Shown: positions 46,750 through 59,129, counted from the first letter of the stretch. The stretch: 64,000 nt of DNA from Isoetes taiwanensis (GCA_021234155.1 JAJEKV010000021.1:12153760-12217759); one strand, 5' to 3'. Translations and numbers: made by a program. Notes: a model not told the origin generated them from the sequence alone.

Positions 46750-47985
46750 ACATTCTTGCTATAGTTGTGTCCAAATTTTCTTCACTTTGAAAAGTTTGTT
46801 GAAGAATAGTTTCAGGTCAAAGGTCAACATCCTTTTTGAGGAGATTATCCATTTCACCCATGCTCTCCTTACATTTCTTTAAGTAGGCTAACATCATCAC
46901 CAAAAGCGAATTAGAATTGATAACATTGAAATTGGCTACAAATAAATCAAAGACCCCCACGAAATGACCAATAGAATCCCATTTTACGTCATATTTATCA
47001 ATTAGCTTCCTTTTTGTGTCTTTGAGGTAGTAGACTCAACATCAAGTTGAAAGTGCAATTTGATCCAAAAATAGAAATTCTTTTTGCCATAAACTACTCT
47101 ATTTCTTGCCTTCCGGATATTCCAAAGAGCAATAAACATGATAGTATTAACAAAAGTACAACCATTTTGGACATAAGACAACAAATTTCGAGAGATCTTG
47201 TTAGGAAAAAAGCCCACCCAACTTTACATCAAACCAAGACCCGAAAAGGGTTGAGCTTAGGACCAGATAAAAATGTGTTCAAGATCTTCCTCCAAATTGC
47301 AATCAAAAGGCGGCACAAAGGCAGAAATATTGACATTCACGAGGGAAAGAAGTTGTAAATTAGGAATGCTTTTATTGGCTAGCACCAAATAAAAGAAAGT
47401 TGACCTTAGGCAATAAGAGTTCCATACTTCATGAAAAAGTGATTTGGCCTCATCCATAGTGATAGACCATTTGAGACCAGCTTTTGAAGGATTGTCATAG
47501 CTGATAATAGCAGAATAAATTTGACTGACCTTATACAAACACTTACCTCCAATGCTCCAATTGGTTGCCTTAGGGACAACATTATTTAACCAAGCTTTGA
47601 GGAAGGATGGACTTAATATGCAAATAGACCTTTTTGTCACTAGAGGTGCCATGAACTAAGTTTTTCATATTGGTCCAAGAAATGAGCTTATTATTCGTGT
47701 ATAGGTCACTTAGGAAAAGGAGACCATGATCAGACCATTTCTTATAAATTCTTGGATGTCTCAAGGCAAGAACCTTATTAGGATGATTCTTGAGTGGATT
47801 CGAAAAATAGTCATGTGCAAGTTAAGATCTTGAGGATCATCATATTCATAGGCCGGTTGCACTTTATTCCAAGCCATAATGAAGTTCCTCATAAGAGGGA
47901 AGTATTTGCACCAGACACGGAGAACATTAAAACATGAATCGGGTAAAATATGCTCAATTGTAGGATGGCCAACGGGTGAGAACAA
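46750..47985 (-). pseudogene. L1 ORF2 C-terminal (zf-RVT-like) region
   Basis: Minus-strand pieces are WSIGGKCLYKVSQIYSAI, LFHEVWNSYCLRSTFFYLV, EEDLEHIFIWS and, after a shift, FIALWNIRKARNRVVYGK. These follow the usual plant L1 C-terminal order: start of the zinc-binding RT-associated region, D.EH.F..C, then the I.W..WKARN motif. The Cys of the zinc motif are not preserved. Confidence 0.7.
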
Positions 47986-48274
47986 TAAAGCCGATTATCT
48001 AATGAAATGAGAGGATGGACCAGCATTATTCATGAAGGACTTCCATATGTATTTGCCGACCAAAGCACAAGCTTGCGGATAAAGATCCTTGCGACCAAGA
48101 CCACCATGTTTTTTTTAGGCTTGGTAACATAATTCCATCCTACTAAATGAGAACCTTTCCAAATAAACTTTCGATAATCTTTTCAATCTCGAGAATAAAT
48201 TGACTTAGGGGCCACTAAAGCGAAGACAAATAAATGTGTGTCTTTGGCGGGGACAAAATTTTGCAATAATAGAT

Positions 48275-49699
48275 CTACCGACAAAAGGATAATCCACCTC
48301 TAAACTTATTTAGCTTCTTCCTTATTACATCAATTATGGGCTGCCATAAGCCTTTAAGGTTAGGATTGAGAGACAAAGGCATACCTAGAAGAGTGGAAGC
48401 ATGATAAGTATTAACAACCTTGAGATTAGCAAAGTTTGGCTGGATATTATCACCAATGATCACACATTTAGCCAAATTTAGGTGGACCCCAGAAGCAGCT
48501 GAGAATTGATTGATAATGTCAAGAAAGAAATCAATGTTAGAGATCTCAGCATCTAAAAAGGCAAAAGTATCATCAGCATATTGAGAACGAGTTAGGGACT
48601 CATCACTATTAGGCAATTTAAGTCCCTTAATCATCCCAAGCTCCTTAAAATGAAGAACAGCCCTTGTAAGCATTTCAGCTACTATCAGGAATAAGTAGGG
48701 GGCAAGGGGGCAGCCTTGTCTGACTCCTCTAGATAAAGGAAAGAATTGAGAGGGGAGCCATTAATAATGGCAATGAGAATGGGAAAAAGCATTCAAACCA
48801 TGAATAAGCGACCTTAGTTTAGGATGAAACCCAAATTTAGAGAGAGCAAGATCAAAGAAAATCCCATCTCAACATGTATCAAAAGCTCTCTTAAAATCAA
48901 GTTTAAAGCACACACAATTTTGTTTGGAGATGCTATTCCAATGAAGACCTTCCATAGCGATGATATAGTTGTCCAAAATAAATCTGTTTTAGGCGAGAAA
49001 AGGCGGTGATAAAGAGATATGTTCTTACAGAAATACTTTGATTCTATTTGCAATTATCTTGGCACAAATCTTATATGAGGTATTGGTTAATGAGATAGGC
49101 CTCCAATCTGAGAAAGTAGATGGGTTATCCACTTTAGGAATGAGGGAAATAAAACCAGCAGAGATTGAAGGATGTAAAAAGTTGGCCTCCCAAAACACAC
49201 AAACCATGGAAATGATATCATATTTTAGAATATCCCAAAAGTGAACATAGAATTCACTTGGAAGGCCATCAGGACCAGGGGACTTTCCTCTGCCAAAGGA
49301 CCTGAGAACCTTGAAAATCTCATCTTCTCCAGGAGGGGCCACAATAGAATCATCCATATTATCAATAGAGGATGGAATGATCACATTAAGCAGGTCAAGA
49401 AATTTCCTTTCTTTGACAGAGTCAATTTGCTGAGCTGGAGTTTTGGAAAAGAGGGTGGCATAGCTATCTTGGAAGAAAGATTTGATAAGCTTAGAGTCAT
49501 TCAGAGACACTCCAGTGTCAGTCTTAACTTGAGTGATAGCATTCCTGAGGAGTCTGACTTTAGCCATTTTAAAGAAGAAACTGGAGCTACCATAGTCCAT
49601 GTCCTTATTAAATTTAATCTTGCATTTGATAGAAGAGCTTTTGGCCTCAATTTCCTCAACACTTTTCAGATAATTCTCGAAGTTCCTCACCAATATCAC
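48275..49699 (-). pseudogene. L1 reverse transcriptase
   Basis: A clean 224-codon frame gives SFGRGKSPGPDGLPSEFYV, AGFISLIPKVDNPSTFSD and WRPISLTNTSYKICAKI. Further on are LSRGVRQGCPLAPYLFL (about 48735-48685) and SQYADDTFAFLDAE (YADD near 48585-48574), then GVHLNLAKC. The region between, 48700-49020, has several disrupting changes including a stop in the first catalytic-Asp helix (DTC-stop-DGIFFD). All diagnostic plant L1 RT motifs are recognisable. Confidence 0.9.
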
Positions 49700-49719
49700 G
49701 AGGTTTAGATTGTGAGGAT

Positions 49720-50727
49720 CTTCTTGTAGGAAGATCTAATATCCCTCATCTTGGAAAGCGGTTGCTCTTTTTCATTGATTTTAGCCAAATGTTTGCTTTT
49801 AGACCAATCCTTAATCCAGCTCTTGACCTTCTTAATTTTGCCATAAAATCTTTTCATTGGTTGCTGATTACCTTCATCGGGGATATGGAGATAGAAATCC
49901 TTGAAGTCTCGACAAAGGAATCATTTTCTAGAAAACACTGATTAAATTTATAAAAACATTACCATCCCTAGGAGTTTGTGTCAATTGCTTAGTACATAAG
50001 AATTGAGGCTGATGGTCAGAAATTATATTTCCTTCATCACTAGTAACATAGCAATTATCCCAAAGAGATGAGGTTGGGTTTTGCAAACATAGAATCTATC
50101 CGGGGTACAATAGACTCTTTTGTCACCTTTTTGCTTATTAGACCAGGGTAAAAGAAAGCGTGAGGGAGGGCACATAAACCAATGAGGTGTCGAGAGATAA
50201 AAAGAGTCCCAATTAGTTCTCTCAATTGTAGACATATTGAGATGATTGCCAAGTTTCATATTCGGGAGGAGGGTATTATTAAAGTCCCCCTAACAATCCG
50301 GTCAAAAAACAGGATTAGCATGCATCCAAGTTCTAATTTCAGACCAGAGAACTTCCCTTTCTTTTGGGGCAGTGGAGGCATAAATATTGATAACCCCAAA
50401 GGTAGAATCTTGTATGGCGAAAAATGACGACTTGCCACATTTTAGAGGGAGTTAAAGAAAGAGATGTTTGATTTTTTCCATATCATGATAATACCTCCAC
50501 TTCTACGGAGGCCTCAATCCAGTGGAAGAGGCTCGGGGTAAATCAATCTCCAAGATTGGAAATTTCAAATTTAGGAAGCTTAACTTCTGCAGAGAATTAT
50601 ATCGAGTTATAATTTCTAAGTTGGGAGATGTACGTCTTCTTTTGATTGGGCCTTTAATACCCCTAACATTCCAGGAGATGATCTTCATGGATAACTTAGG
50701 AAGGACAGAAGAAAAGAGGTAGGGCAA
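49720..50727 (-). pseudogene. L1 APE-type endonuclease
   Basis: Starts MKIISWNVRGIKGPIKRR (about 50690-50635), the typical first residues of plant L1 endonuclease. Later pieces are FDRIV.GTLI (position of the GDFN box), LSTPHWF, WSNKQKGDKRVY and DRFYV. The frame is broken at several points, and the GDFN box is not intact. Confidence 0.8.
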
Positions 50728-50829
50728 AGATTAATATCTATTGAGTTTCTTTTTCCCTTTCCCCTTTCTAATTTTACTTCTTGTGTTGGCGGCCGGGGTA
50801 TTATGTAAATTTATGAGCTCGAGGGCGGG

Positions 50830-52982
50830 GGTATCATACTTTTGGCTTTAGCCAATTTTTCTCTCGGGTAGAGGTAGGTGCGGAGATATCTTCTTTAAGG
50901 GGACACTCAGCTAGATATTTATCTCCCTCCCAGTTCTCTTTATCAATTTCCTCATCACTGACATCAGAAACCCCTCCAGGAATGAATTCAAACATTTTAT
51001 TTATGCTAGCAGGAAGATCACAATTAATGTTAGGAGTTTCCATATAATTATGACAAGGAGGAGAGAGAACCTGACCTGATAGTTCAGCAGCCACCTCATG
51101 AGTTTCCTCTATCATATTGCCGGAATCCTCCTTCTTGAGAATCTCTTCATAATGATCGACCATGTTCATACTGACTCTCTTTACGGAGTATCTTGCACAA
51201 TCTCTTCATCCAAATTATTGAAATGGCATGCTTGCTGTGATTGAGAGCAAAGACCCTCTTGCAAGGAAGCTAATTGTTCAGCAATATTTCTGTCTATGAG
51301 AGATGGTGGAGGGAGAAAGGGATCAGAGGCTGGGGAGAGATCAATAAAGGGAGATTGGCAATGGTTGTTTAGATCATTACAAGAATTGCCCAATAGTACA
51401 TCAAATCTATCTCGAAATTAAGGTTAGCCAATACACAGGGTTGGTTGGTATTACCATATAGATGTTTGATCTTTGTCCCTTGAGTCTTCATTAGGAGGAT
51501 TGCATAAGACCATGGTCCTCTCATTTGGCTTAGAGATTTATTATTACTTGCATGTAGCGAGGGAATTGGAGGCGAGCACCATTTCCACCAAAGTATCCTT
51601 AGGATCAATTACCTCACAAAGGAGCTGATCATTGGTCAGAGAGACCTGATTTAAGACCTTTTCATGATTGTCTTTCTTGATTAATGAACTACTCTTACCC
51701 CTATTAGAGTTCAAGTAATGGGAACTCTTATTATTGGTGCCCAAGTTTTGGCATCCAAAATGATTTTGTTTAAAGTATCATGTAGGCTGTTGACCTTGTT
51801 GATGCCATTAGCGAGGATCGACATTATAAAAAGTACCTTTACTTGTTGGAAACCCTTTTCAAAAGCTCCATCTTGAGATTGATTTCTAACAGGAGGTGCA
51901 TCCCCAGTCATAACAATTTGAGACTGGGAGTCTTTCAGATTTTTCTTTCTCTGAATTCTTTTATAGCTACCATTGACTTTGGTCCCTTTGGAAATCTTTA
52001 TCCTTAGATAAAATGTTTGGAGGGCTAATATCCTATTCATATTCAGAGAGTCATAATTACTAGCGGGGGCACAAGATATTTGCATTTTCTGCTTGTCCCT
52101 TGGTATCTGTTCTTTGCTTTCCATGAGATTGACTTCTTTGTCCCGATTCTTTGTTTGGTGGCTGATTGACTTGTTGATTGACTTCCTTATCATCAGTCTG
52201 ATTGATGTCATAACTCACATTCTTGGCTGTGGAAGGTGAATTCTCCTTGCAGGATTCATACCAGAAGTGTCTCGCCCTACAGTTTTGACAATGAGGAGGC
52301 AGACCAGCCCATCTAAGAGAAAGGGAGGCTTTTTGACCAAAAACATCAAGAAAAGGAATTTGGAGGGGGACATCTTTGGATATATCAATTTGAACAAAAG
52401 ATTTGGGTGGCCTATATGGCGAAAATTCAGTGCATATATAAGATCCAATTGACCCAAAAAGCAGTTTGAGACAGTCTTTATTCCAGTAGATAGGATTCAA
52501 ACCATGGAGAGTGGTAGAGGCTACACAAAGATTATCCAAATTGGCAACTTCAAATTTGGGATCCCACTTTAAAAAGGTGAGTTGAAAGGACTCCAGAGTC
52601 AAAGGACCTCGATTTAGTAAAAGATTGGCAGATCTTTTGTTACCACATTCAATCATTACATATGGAGATTGTAGCCAATAAACAGCATTAATAAGAATTT
52701 CTTTGTGAAGATTCAAGCAAAAGGCCCAGAGTTTATCCAGCGTAATACCATGTTTATTGACTTTGACAATAACGGTGAGTCATGAAAAGAATTCAGACTT
52801 TGCATGAGCAGAGGGAAGGTCAAAAAAATACCTTTGAAAGTGGCTGATTTCATGGCTTTGAAAGCGGGGATTGAAAGATCGAATTGTTCCAGAGCATTTG
52901 TGAAAAATTTGTCCAGAAATTTTTTCTTTATTCCGTGGTTTATCACCATAGGGGAGAGGAACTTGTGAACGGATCCATGCAT
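50830..52982 (-). pseudogene. L1 ORF1 (DUF4283-like, CCHC knuckle)
   Basis: Minus-strand reading starts near 52982. Pieces are FKAMKSATFKGIFLTFPLL, SQFDSF-like linker, VYWLQSPYVMIECGNKRSA, RGPLTLESFQLTFLKWDPKF, LNPIYWNKDCLKLLFGSIG, VQIDISKDVPLQIPFLDV and WAGLPPHCQNCRARHFWYE, where CQNC...H...C at about 52295-52250 is a one-residue-short CCHC knuckle. The Ser/Gln-rich acidic tail to 50834 is typical of plant L1 ORF1. It is an RNA-binding chaperone for the element RNP. The N-terminal and knuckle frames are separate, showing at least one shift near 52715. Confidence 0.8.
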
Positions 52983-53793
52983 GGCAATTGGCCTCTATAA
53001 TCGGGGTCCTTGGACAAATTATCCCAACATGGAACTTTAAAAGACAAAGGATCCATAGAAATTTCCGGTTAAGGGAGTTAGCAAAATCACCAAAGAAAAT
53101 GACATTTTTGGGTTTTCTTGAAAAGACCTTAGTTGCTTAAGAAGATCGGGCGATCGGAGGGCTCAAGATCAGCAAATCGTGAAGGATAGAGAAATTTAGG
53201 GTAACTTTTGTTTTATAAGAGCCATCTAGAAAGAACCCGGTGGAAACTACAAAAGCGATTGAACATGTGCGAAATAGCATGGGGGAACATCAAAGGGCAA
53301 AAGACAACGAGGGAGCGAGCAAATTTGAAATTACAAAAGGTGGAAAGCCGCTCAAAGCCTAGACTAAGGGAACCTACACTAAAGGATGAATCATTGTTGG
53401 GATTACACTTTAACCACAATTTTGAATCACTCCACCCACAATGCACATGAAAAATCCCGAGCGAGAGACCTCTTTTTTTCCCCACAAATTCTTGAAGCCA
53501 GAGTCTACAATTTCTACCTCAAATTCCAGAGCTTGGTATAAGCGAGTATTACGAAGCGAAAAGATCTTACGGGAAATATTGTTCAGAAACCAAAGAATTC
53601 CACAGAGCCACAGGAGATCCTTTCAAAAAACCACAAGTTAATCTTGCATTATGCTTGATAATTGCAAAAATTCTGGTGTCCATCTGTAGGGAAAATTAAG
53701 GGGAATCATATGAAAGGCTAGCCCCTACAAGGCTGGCAATCTTAATCCAGTAATTGCTTCAGATAGGAGCACGGATTAACACAACATATCAAG

Positions 53794-54046
53794 AAATTGG
53801 TTTGAATCTAATAGGACAAAAGATTCAAGAAAATTGGCGCACATTGCTGACGTGTCCAGGCGCTTCATCCCCATCCTTTTACAAATTCGGCAGGACGAGG
53901 ATATTATTGAGGAGGAAAATATAATGAATTGGTTCACCAGCAAGCCATCTCCCTCATTTGGATCCAAAAGTGACTTTGTGCGTAAGCAAACCCATCCATT
54001 TGTAGAATGGCTCCAAAATGCCGAGGCAGAATCTGAAGAGTACTGA
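53794..54046 (+). pseudogene. W2-domain C-terminal exon (eIF5/eIF2B-epsilon type)
   Basis: A clean frame ends in a stop at 54044-54046 and reads FIPILLQIRQDEDIIEEENI, MNWFTSKPSPSF, VRKQTHPFVEWLQNAEAESE. This is the end of a W2 (HEAT-like) domain, whose acidic/aromatic box closes eIF5 and eIF2B-epsilon. PFVEWLQNAEAESEE is closest to plant eIF5 as I know it. It lies downstream of the L1 that interrupts the eIF5 relic, but overlaps it by about 20 codons of homologous sequence and differs from it. It could be a separate gene's last exon, with upstream exons outside recognition, or the far half of the same locus after rearrangement. Confidence 0.6.
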
Positions 54047-54680
54047 AATTTATACCTAAGGTTAGTCTTTAGGTTGATTTTTTTTCACATTCTTTGTAAT
54101 GCCTGTTCCTTTGTACATTAATTTTCTTCTTCACATTCTTTTACATGCCAGTTCCTTTCATGTCTCTGTAAATGTTCTAGTTGTTAAAAATGTGAAGTGA
54201 CAGAAGTTACCATTTGAAGTCTTGTCTCCTTCTAGTTAGTGATTTTTTTAATTTCTTTCTCAGAATTCTCCTTTATTTTCCTTATTTAACTGTATGCTTT
54301 TTGTCTTATTGCTTTAAGGTCTACTCAATAGGCAGTGCCATTATCCCATTGTAGGATGTGTTTCTAAGAAAATTTGCCAATTTTATCACTTTTGAAACTG
54401 TTTGGTGCCTTTGGCATTGGTAGCTTCTACTGTAATGGCAACTTTTGTTAATGTCTGTGTACATTGGCATAATGCCACGAAATAGTTGCTCATTAGCTTT
54501 ATCTTCTTTTTGCTTTGCAGGGAATTGTAGTGGCTTCTGTGGATTTCATGGCGTCAATACATTTCTGATGGTACAATAAGCCGGTATGAAAGCCAACTAC
54601 TTGGGTTTTAAGATGTTTCTAATGAGAAACTGTTACAATAAATCAGGTTACATTATTGAAAAATATTATAGTATGATGTG
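54047..54680 (+). other. Possible 3' UTR and AT-rich spacer
   Basis: T-rich DNA with two copies of TTTTCACATTCTTT / TTCTTCACATTCTTT and CAGTTCCTTT / CTGTTCCTTT (54078-54160). Nothing else recognised. Confidence 0.35.
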
Positions 54681-54682
54681 GC

Positions 54683-54973
54683 GTGAAATTTGTAATACAT
54701 TGTGATCAATGTTTTATTATTGGAGACATATTGAGATTTGGCAAACATAGTGATTATGGTAATTATTGTTTTACGTTTTGGGTCTCCAACGAAATGATTC
54801 TTGGACTTATCCATCATGACTACGACAAAGAGGCTCTTGATATATTCATAAATATGCAAGAAACATGGTTTGCCACCTCGTCGAGAATGCTTTCGAATAT
54901 TTTATCGTCCTCAAAATTACGAATGGTACTTATTGAAGTTCACAATTTATTGATGTGCATTGTACATTCTTGA
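54683..54973 (+). pseudogene. PPR protein relic
   Basis: A 96-codon frame reads WVSNEMILGLIHHDYDKEAL, DIFINMQETWFATSSRM and LSNILSSSKLRMV. This corresponds to a PPR helix pair WNxMIxGYxQHGxxxEALxLFxxMQ. Only about two repeats remain and no start or signature tail is present. It may be a remnant of the same family as the 2.3-kb relic. Confidence 0.6.
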
Positions 54974-55690
54974 ACATGTCAAGCGTTTCTTCACCTTCCA
55001 TTAAACCTTTCAAATTCGAATTGTCAACCCCTTTTGATGTTAGTTGGCGGTACATTTATTTTTTAGTTTCTCATACTTCTTCTTGCTAATTATCTTGTGC
55101 AAAGAAAAGCTGATTGACTGCGACAAGCGGTGGCCATGGTGCAGGAAGATTATAAACCATGAGTTATGAAGGGCACAATTTTAAACAAGTTGGTGACACA
55201 ACTAAGCCAATAGATTCCAATGATGGGTGCTAAATGCCTATGGTTATGGTATAACATCTATCTACATTATAGCCAAGGCTATAAGCGTTCTATAACATCT
55301 TGGTTTCTTGGAGGAAGTCTTCCTGGATGCACCGCAGTGGCGACAAAGGGAGCTCGATAATGAAATGTGAGTAAAACTTGGGTGATGTTTTGCTTGTAGG
55401 CCCTTGCCAGTGTTACGGTTCGTTCTTAGAAATCCGCGTTGTGGCGGAAATCTAGTTTTTGTTATGTGAGTTGTGCTATTGAAGAAGCAATGGCCAAAGC
55501 GGAAACTTCTAAACTTTATCTTGGCGAGTATATTATATACACAAGCGAAATCTAACCGTGTTTAATTTTCCTTAAGTTTAGCATGCAAACATTGTTATTT
55601 ATTAACCTTTGCATGCATACACTAAACCAAGCTTAACAACGGCGAAAACATGTGAAGTTGAATAACAACGCCACAAAGGCTGCAAATATG
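54974..55690. other. Spacer, nothing recognised
   Basis: Mixed-composition DNA. A stem of TTTAG/TGCAAA...TTTGCA/CTAAA around 55575-55626 is the only visible structure. Confidence 0.3.
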
Positions 55691-55714
55691 AGTAACCGCA
55701 CATTTGCGAGGGGA

Positions 55715-55745
55715 CTCGTGGGTTCAACTCCCACACATTTCCCAA
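55715..55745 (+). other. tRNA T-arm-like hairpin
   Basis: GTGGGTTCAACTCCCAC forms a 5-bp stem with a TTCAACT loop exactly as in a tRNA T arm and B box. No matching A box, acceptor stem or anticodon stem was found upstream. It is probably a tRNA-derived retroposon scrap or chance. Confidence 0.3.
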
Positions 55746-56210
55746 CTTCCGCGTGACAAAGGCCACCATGCAAAGTGTCTTGTAGATTGCCTAAACTTTC
55801 ACCTTATTTGTATCTTGCATACTTGTCTTTTCGGGCTTGCTTGGCACTTCATTTGCCATGGTAGCGTATTATTAAATGGATATTAGAAGCGGACATTGAT
55901 GTCTCATGTCTTATGGTTGCTCTCGCTTTAGAAGTGAGCGGGACTATCACTGCGTTTACGGCAATTCGACTAATAGATGCCTTAAGTATTAATGCTTCCC
56001 TAGGCTTGTACTTGTTTCTCTTGTTTCATCCATATTACTACTGATTGCTTTGCATGTGCAAATGGTGCATCATGGAAATGTTTGCCTTAATAATTTATTC
56101 TTGATGTGACTCATGCGGCTTAATCATTAGAAGCTTGCAAGTTGACCACAGCAGCTTCGTTGATAGGTATGTGCAATTGCTATTAATACATGATTTGGGG
56201 TGTTTGACAA

Positions 56211-57090
56211 ATGTTACGGATATTACTTGAAGAACTTAGAAACTCTTGGAGCAATGCAGCATTTTATAATCTGCGAGATATAATGGATGTGGCTTTTGAG
56301 GAACTTCCCAATCTATACTCACAGGTTGGTTCTCCTTTCTCTCCAATTGTTTTTAAGGAATTTAACATTGAAAACAGACATAGATCAGTTATGATTGCCT
56401 TAGTGCAATGGTAAACTTTAGTTTCGAGCCAGCGAAAAGATCAGCGGCGACTTCAAGCCTTGAAACTATGCCACAATTAATAGGATATTGTCCATATGTC
56501 GAAAGACACAAGGATCACTTGAATATGGTTGAATGACTTATAAGGTTGTGGTTAGCATTATTTTATATGATGTTTTGTGGCAATCAAATGCTTGTTGCCA
56601 TGTGTCGAAAAACCGCGAAACTACTTGGATCTTGGTTAAATGACTTAAAAGGTTATTGTGTAATGCATTATTACGATGTTTCTTGGCATTAACCCTTCTT
56701 TGAGAATCGGAAGTTGTACCACATCTTCATATTTTGTGCCTCGACCATACATTTGACCCCAATCAAATGGCCCGGCTATGAGTTGATGGAATACCATTAT
56801 CAAGACCAAAAAGAAACATTGCCCATGATTTCGATGATGGAGGTAAAAGACTTCTCCGGGGAATTGTTGAAAAAGTATATGATTGATATGCTACCTTTCA
56901 AATAATGCCTCTGGAGTACCAATTTGCGGTGTTGGCGGCGGAGGTTGTGGCTCACTCTTGTCCTCGATTGGTGGAGATCCACAACTATAGTCTTGCAAAT
57001 AGCACAGCCGCGAAGATTTACAAGCTGGAATACTCAAAAATAATATATTCCATCTCATTGATTAGCATTATTGGTCAGGGATATTGAGAT
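56211..57090 (+). other. Unidentified coding-like pieces
   Basis: Three frames have composition like real protein: NSWSNAAFYNLRDIMDVAFE (56211-56414), KWPGYELMEYHYQDQKETLP with MMEVKDFSGELLKKYMI (56714-56905), and EYQFAVLAAEVVAHSCPRLV with EIHNYSLANSTAAKIYKLE (56905-57087). The last two are adjacent with one frame change. I do not recognise any family. They may be exon relics of one gene. Confidence 0.25.
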
Positions 57091-58514
57091 GCTTCTCATT
57101 AGGTGTTTACATTTGTATTGATCTGAGAGGCCCTTGTTTTTCTTTGCAATGTTTGAGATCTTAGTGCAGCGGTTTCAAGTAACTCTAGTAGAAATTATAT
57201 AAATAGTGAGGTAGCATAAAAGTTAGATCTTCAATACGAAGCGGCCACTCCAAAAGGATGATCATGTTCTCAATATGTAATTAGGGCTTGTAAAGACTAC
57301 AAGCTGCTATGATACTACACTAGCACATAGTCATCTATAATTTCCAGCAAAGTTGTACGTCAACATACATCTTTGCTGAAAGGTTAATATTAGATGGATC
57401 ATTCCTTTGCTGCAGGATGATGTCTATATGCACCCTGAATTACACGGCTCCATATAAAACAAACAAAACCCACCAGAAAACGACGAAATAGAACCCATGA
57501 AAACACTGCCGAGGGCCACGGAGGGCAACCCCTCGTCTTGCGACACCTTGTTTTTGGTTTGCATCTAACTCGGTGTGGCCTTTTCGAACCCAAATCTTTG
57601 TCGTTGATCTAAAGAACCATACTGTAGTTTGTTTTGCAAAAGATCCCAAAAACCTACTAATCTTTTTTTAATGACTATGTTTGTATAGATGGATCTCAAT
57701 GAAGGAGATATCAAAAGAAAAGATTGCTAACATGTGAACAAAGATTGTCTTCGCATGTCGTATACTGACAAAAGAATTAACTATGACATACAAACTCATC
57801 TACTAGTACATATAAAGGACGCGTGGAGCTCGCAGGCATAAGATATTTTCTTTAAAACATTTTCTCAAGGTCCTAAAAGATCTTATATAGACTAATACAA
57901 AAATAGAATACAGAATACAAGCTCTATCAATTTGGCTGAATAGAAAGCTCTTTGGACAGTTCATTCTTGAAAAAGAAGTGAATCCACTTTGAAGTGAGTT
58001 CAACCTGATAAGACGTTACACCCCAAAAAAACTGCATAAATTTGGATCACGACTTTGGACTTTATGTAAATTACTTGAAATTTTCCATCTATGATATGCT
58101 ACTTGAGAGGGAAGGTCTTGCTTTTTATACCATCTCCTTGTTGCAAAGTTGCAATCTCATGGGCACCATGTAAACTTTGATTGATACTTTACTAGCAAGA
58201 ACCTTTGGATTGGCTAGTTGTGGAATAGTAAAGAGTAGTTGCCACAAAATATTCCCATCGAAGGAGCTAAAGTTGGCTACACATTAAAATAAAGACGTGC
58301 CAAGAGGTAGCTACAAGTTTGCAGTTTTAAGTATTCTGATATTGTTGTCTGTGCATGGCAGACTAAACATGAAATACTATGCTTCTAATCGCATGGTGTG
58401 GATGAGATTCTTGTGACACGTTTGGTTGAATCACCAAAGCAACAAGAAGTTCCACTCAGGGATTGCAACAACCTACAAGAGGTATAAAGCTAGTTGTGAT
58501 GTTCAAGACAAAAT
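57091..58514. other. Spacer, nothing recognised
   Basis: AT-rich DNA. Two overlapping minus-strand frames at 57399-57649 show no motif, and the repeated reading suggests shadows of one another. Confidence 0.3.
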
Positions 58515-58955
58515 GTGCTTTGTTTCAAGTTGTACTTTGGAAAGGGAGATGGTACAATAAAATTGGTACCATACTATATTCTGGGTGATGTTGGACTCGG
58601 TGCTGACAAATGCTTAGTTTTCAAACATCGAAATCCAAAATTTTCAGATTACCAATTTTTGATGCAATTACAATGTGAACCAGTTGAAAACAATTCCTTC
58701 ACTCCTTCGGTTGGGTGCACAATACTAATTACAAGGGCCGAAGTAAAGCAAAGAACCTACGTGGTACATGGCGCAAAACATGTGATTAGGAAGGCAAACG
58801 ATCTTATTCATGAGACTACAAAGGCAACACGAACACGTTTTTATTGTGAAGAGTATAAGGGTTATGTATATGATGGAGGATGTGACAGATCCTTGCATTT
58901 AGATTTACGACCTAAGTTGCTGGCTGATAAAACTAAAGTTACCAGCAATCAATGA
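58515..58955 (+). CDS. Unidentified 146-codon ORF
   Basis: The cleanest plus-strand frame in the right third of the window. It contains DGTIKLVPYYILGDVGLGAD, FKHRNPKFSDYQFLMQLQCE, GCTILITRAEVKQRTYVVHG and EYKGYVYDGGCDRSLHLDLR. I cannot assign a family. The start codon at 58515 is the first in frame and may be internal to a longer exon; there is no visible signal peptide or membrane segment. It could be an exon remnant or a TE-derived frame. Confidence 0.3.
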   Translation: MLCFKLYFGKGDGTIKLVPYYILGDVGLGADKCLVFKHRNPKFSDYQFLMQLQCEPVENNSFTPSVGCTILITRAEVKQRTYVVHGAKHVIRKANDLIHETTKATRTRFYCEEYKGYVYDGGCDRSLHLDLRPKLLADKTKVTSNQ

Positions 58956-59129
58956 TCTAAAATACAGAATTGGAAGGAGGTAAGTTCCAGACATTAGAAG
59001 TATTGTTCTGAGTTATTTGTTTCCTATTTCAATTCAAGCATCTGTATTACACTCTCTAATTACGATCTTCCTTTTCAGAGCTATTGTTCGAGATAAAATT
59101 GGAAGCATGTATAAGGATGATATAAAACT

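Larger units (their letters stand above)
46078..53700 (-). mobile_element. Plant L1-type LINE, about 7.6 kb, near complete
   Basis: Minus-strand element. Its poly(A) tail is the T21 run at 46078-46098 on the plus strand. In the minus direction it has a 5' region, ORF1 with DUF4283-like domain and CCHC-like knuckle, ORF2 with endonuclease, RT, C-terminal zf-RVT-like domain and 3' UTR. Frames are longer and cleaner than in the other LINEs here, so it is the youngest or best preserved, but a few shifts and stops remain. The 5' limit near 53700 is a guess; no target-site duplication was verified. Confidence 0.85.

Noticed and set aside
46060-53880. Target-site duplication GGMCGAGGAT around the L1
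   Set aside because: The similarity (GGCCGAGGAT versus GGACGAGGAT) is explained equally well by the homologous W2-domain codons and is not perfect.
55680-55745. A tRNA gene
   Set aside because: Only the T arm is convincing; no acceptor, D or anticodon stem could be folded.
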